From CATQGW01 sp965262235 (GTDB lineage Bacteria; Chloroflexota; Dehalococcoidia; Bin125), in the NCBI GenBank assembly GCA_965262235.1, contig OZ253504.1, positions 2,666,001 through 2,730,000 of the forward strand: a stretch of DNA of 64,000 bases, read 5' to 3'. The position numbers were made by a program, and so were the translations under genes. Positions within the stretch are counted from its first letter, which is position 1; each line of letters begins with the position of its first letter. Below the pieces are notes generated by a model. It was not told where the DNA came from and ran no database searches. It was given only the letters and a program-made list of their open reading frames with translations. Below, in pieces: positions 63,688 through 64,000 of this stretch.

Positions 63688-64000
63688 TCAGCTGCCGCGC
63701 AGACGCGGGTCGAAAACGTCGCGTAACGTATCGCCCAGCAGGTTGAAGCCCAGCACGGTCACTGTCATCGCGACTCCGGGGAAGACCGAGAGGTGCCACT
63801 CGCGCCAGAGGGTGCGCCCGTCGGCCAGCATACGCCCCCAGGAGGGGGTGGGCGGCGCAATGCCGAGGCCGAGGAAGGAGAGGGCGCCCTCGGCCAAGAT
63901 CGCGCCCCCGATCAGCGCGGTCATGTAGATCAGCGCGGGCGGGCCCATGTTGGGCAGCACGTGGCGAATCAGGATGCGTGGCGGCGATGCGCCGACGACC
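63688..64000 (-). CDS. Oligopeptide/dipeptide-type ABC transporter permease, C-terminal part
   Basis: 104 codons in the window; the frame continues past the edge. GASPPRILIRHVLPN is the EAA loop that docks the ATPase in DppC/OppC permeases. It is followed by ALIYMTALIGGAILAEGALSFLGLGI, APPTPSWGRMLADGR, VFPGVAMTVTVLGFNLLGDTLRD and the typical end DPRLRGS. It stops 12 bp before the carboxylase start, so the transporter and the CoA genes form one operon. Confidence 0.93.
   Translation of the reverse strand, partial: VVGASPPRILIRHVLPNMGPPALIYMTALIGGAILAEGALSFLGLGIAPPTPSWGRMLADGRTLWREWHLSVFPGVAMTVTVLGFNLLGDTLRDVFDPRLRGS

Overview
The window is high-GC bacterial DNA. It most resembles a Chloroflexota genome of the Dehalococcoidia/SAR202 or sponge-symbiont kind. 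That is inferred from seven CaiB/BaiF family III CoA-transferase genes (eight domains), a luciferase-like flavin monooxygenase, DUF169, ThuA, a single-chain acyl-CoA carboxylase, a GAF-PAS-kinase-receiver-wHTH fusion, an orphan 23S rRNA gene without 16S or 5S, and enormous eukaryote-like surface proteins (cadherin, Calx-beta, LRR, FN3, Spondin_N). No marker here proves the phylum.

Layout. 1-6.4 kb: end of a ketopantoate-reductase-like gene, then a defence and toxin-antitoxin block. It holds a one-polypeptide nuclease-methylase, a convergent TIR/deoxyribosyltransferase-like coiled-coil protein, and a minus-strand HigB/HigA cluster with two toxin-type and four antitoxin-type ORFs, one broken. 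6.5-13.6 kb: a hypoxanthine/uracil DNA glycosylase, four tandem CoA-transferases separated partly by a repeated GC palindrome, and DUF169. 13.6-19.3 kb: 23S rRNA with its leader and processing stem, tRNA-fMet, trkH-trkA on the minus strand and tRNA-Glu. 19.46-21.05 kb: an IS1182-type element with a frameshifted transposase, ending 5 bp from the 3' end of the next gene. 21.05-30.1 kb: giant surface gene A (about 3,000 codons) with N-terminal lesions. 30.5-30.8 kb: HU-like protein. 31.5-44.46 kb: giant surface gene B, now broken by three amber codons and about four frameshifts, containing an arylsulfotransferase-like domain. 44.9-47.3 kb: a divergently transcribed hybrid histidine kinase/response regulator, itself broken by an amber codon and with degenerate ATP-binding motifs. 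47.9-48.25 kb: a remnant of a third surface protein, out of frame at a 9-G tract.

48.3-50.3 kb: an intact protein fusing a JAB/JAMM isopeptidase domain to a patatin phospholipase, the most unusual gene of the window. 50.6-64 kb: a catabolic cluster with ThuA-like protein, CoA-transferase, flavin monooxygenase, zinc alcohol dehydrogenase, a P-loop kinase pseudogene, a second nearly identical copy of the CoA-transferase, and a minus-strand operon of oligopeptide-type ABC permease, BC-BCCP-CT carboxylase and a double-domain CoA-transferase.

Together the metabolic genes suggest uptake of an organic substrate, activation by CoA transfer, carboxylation and oxidation; the substrate cannot be read from sequence. 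The 19-48 kb section looks like a decaying surface-protein island. Lesions cluster there while neighbouring metabolic genes are intact, so real decay is favoured over random sequencing error, though raw reads would decide.
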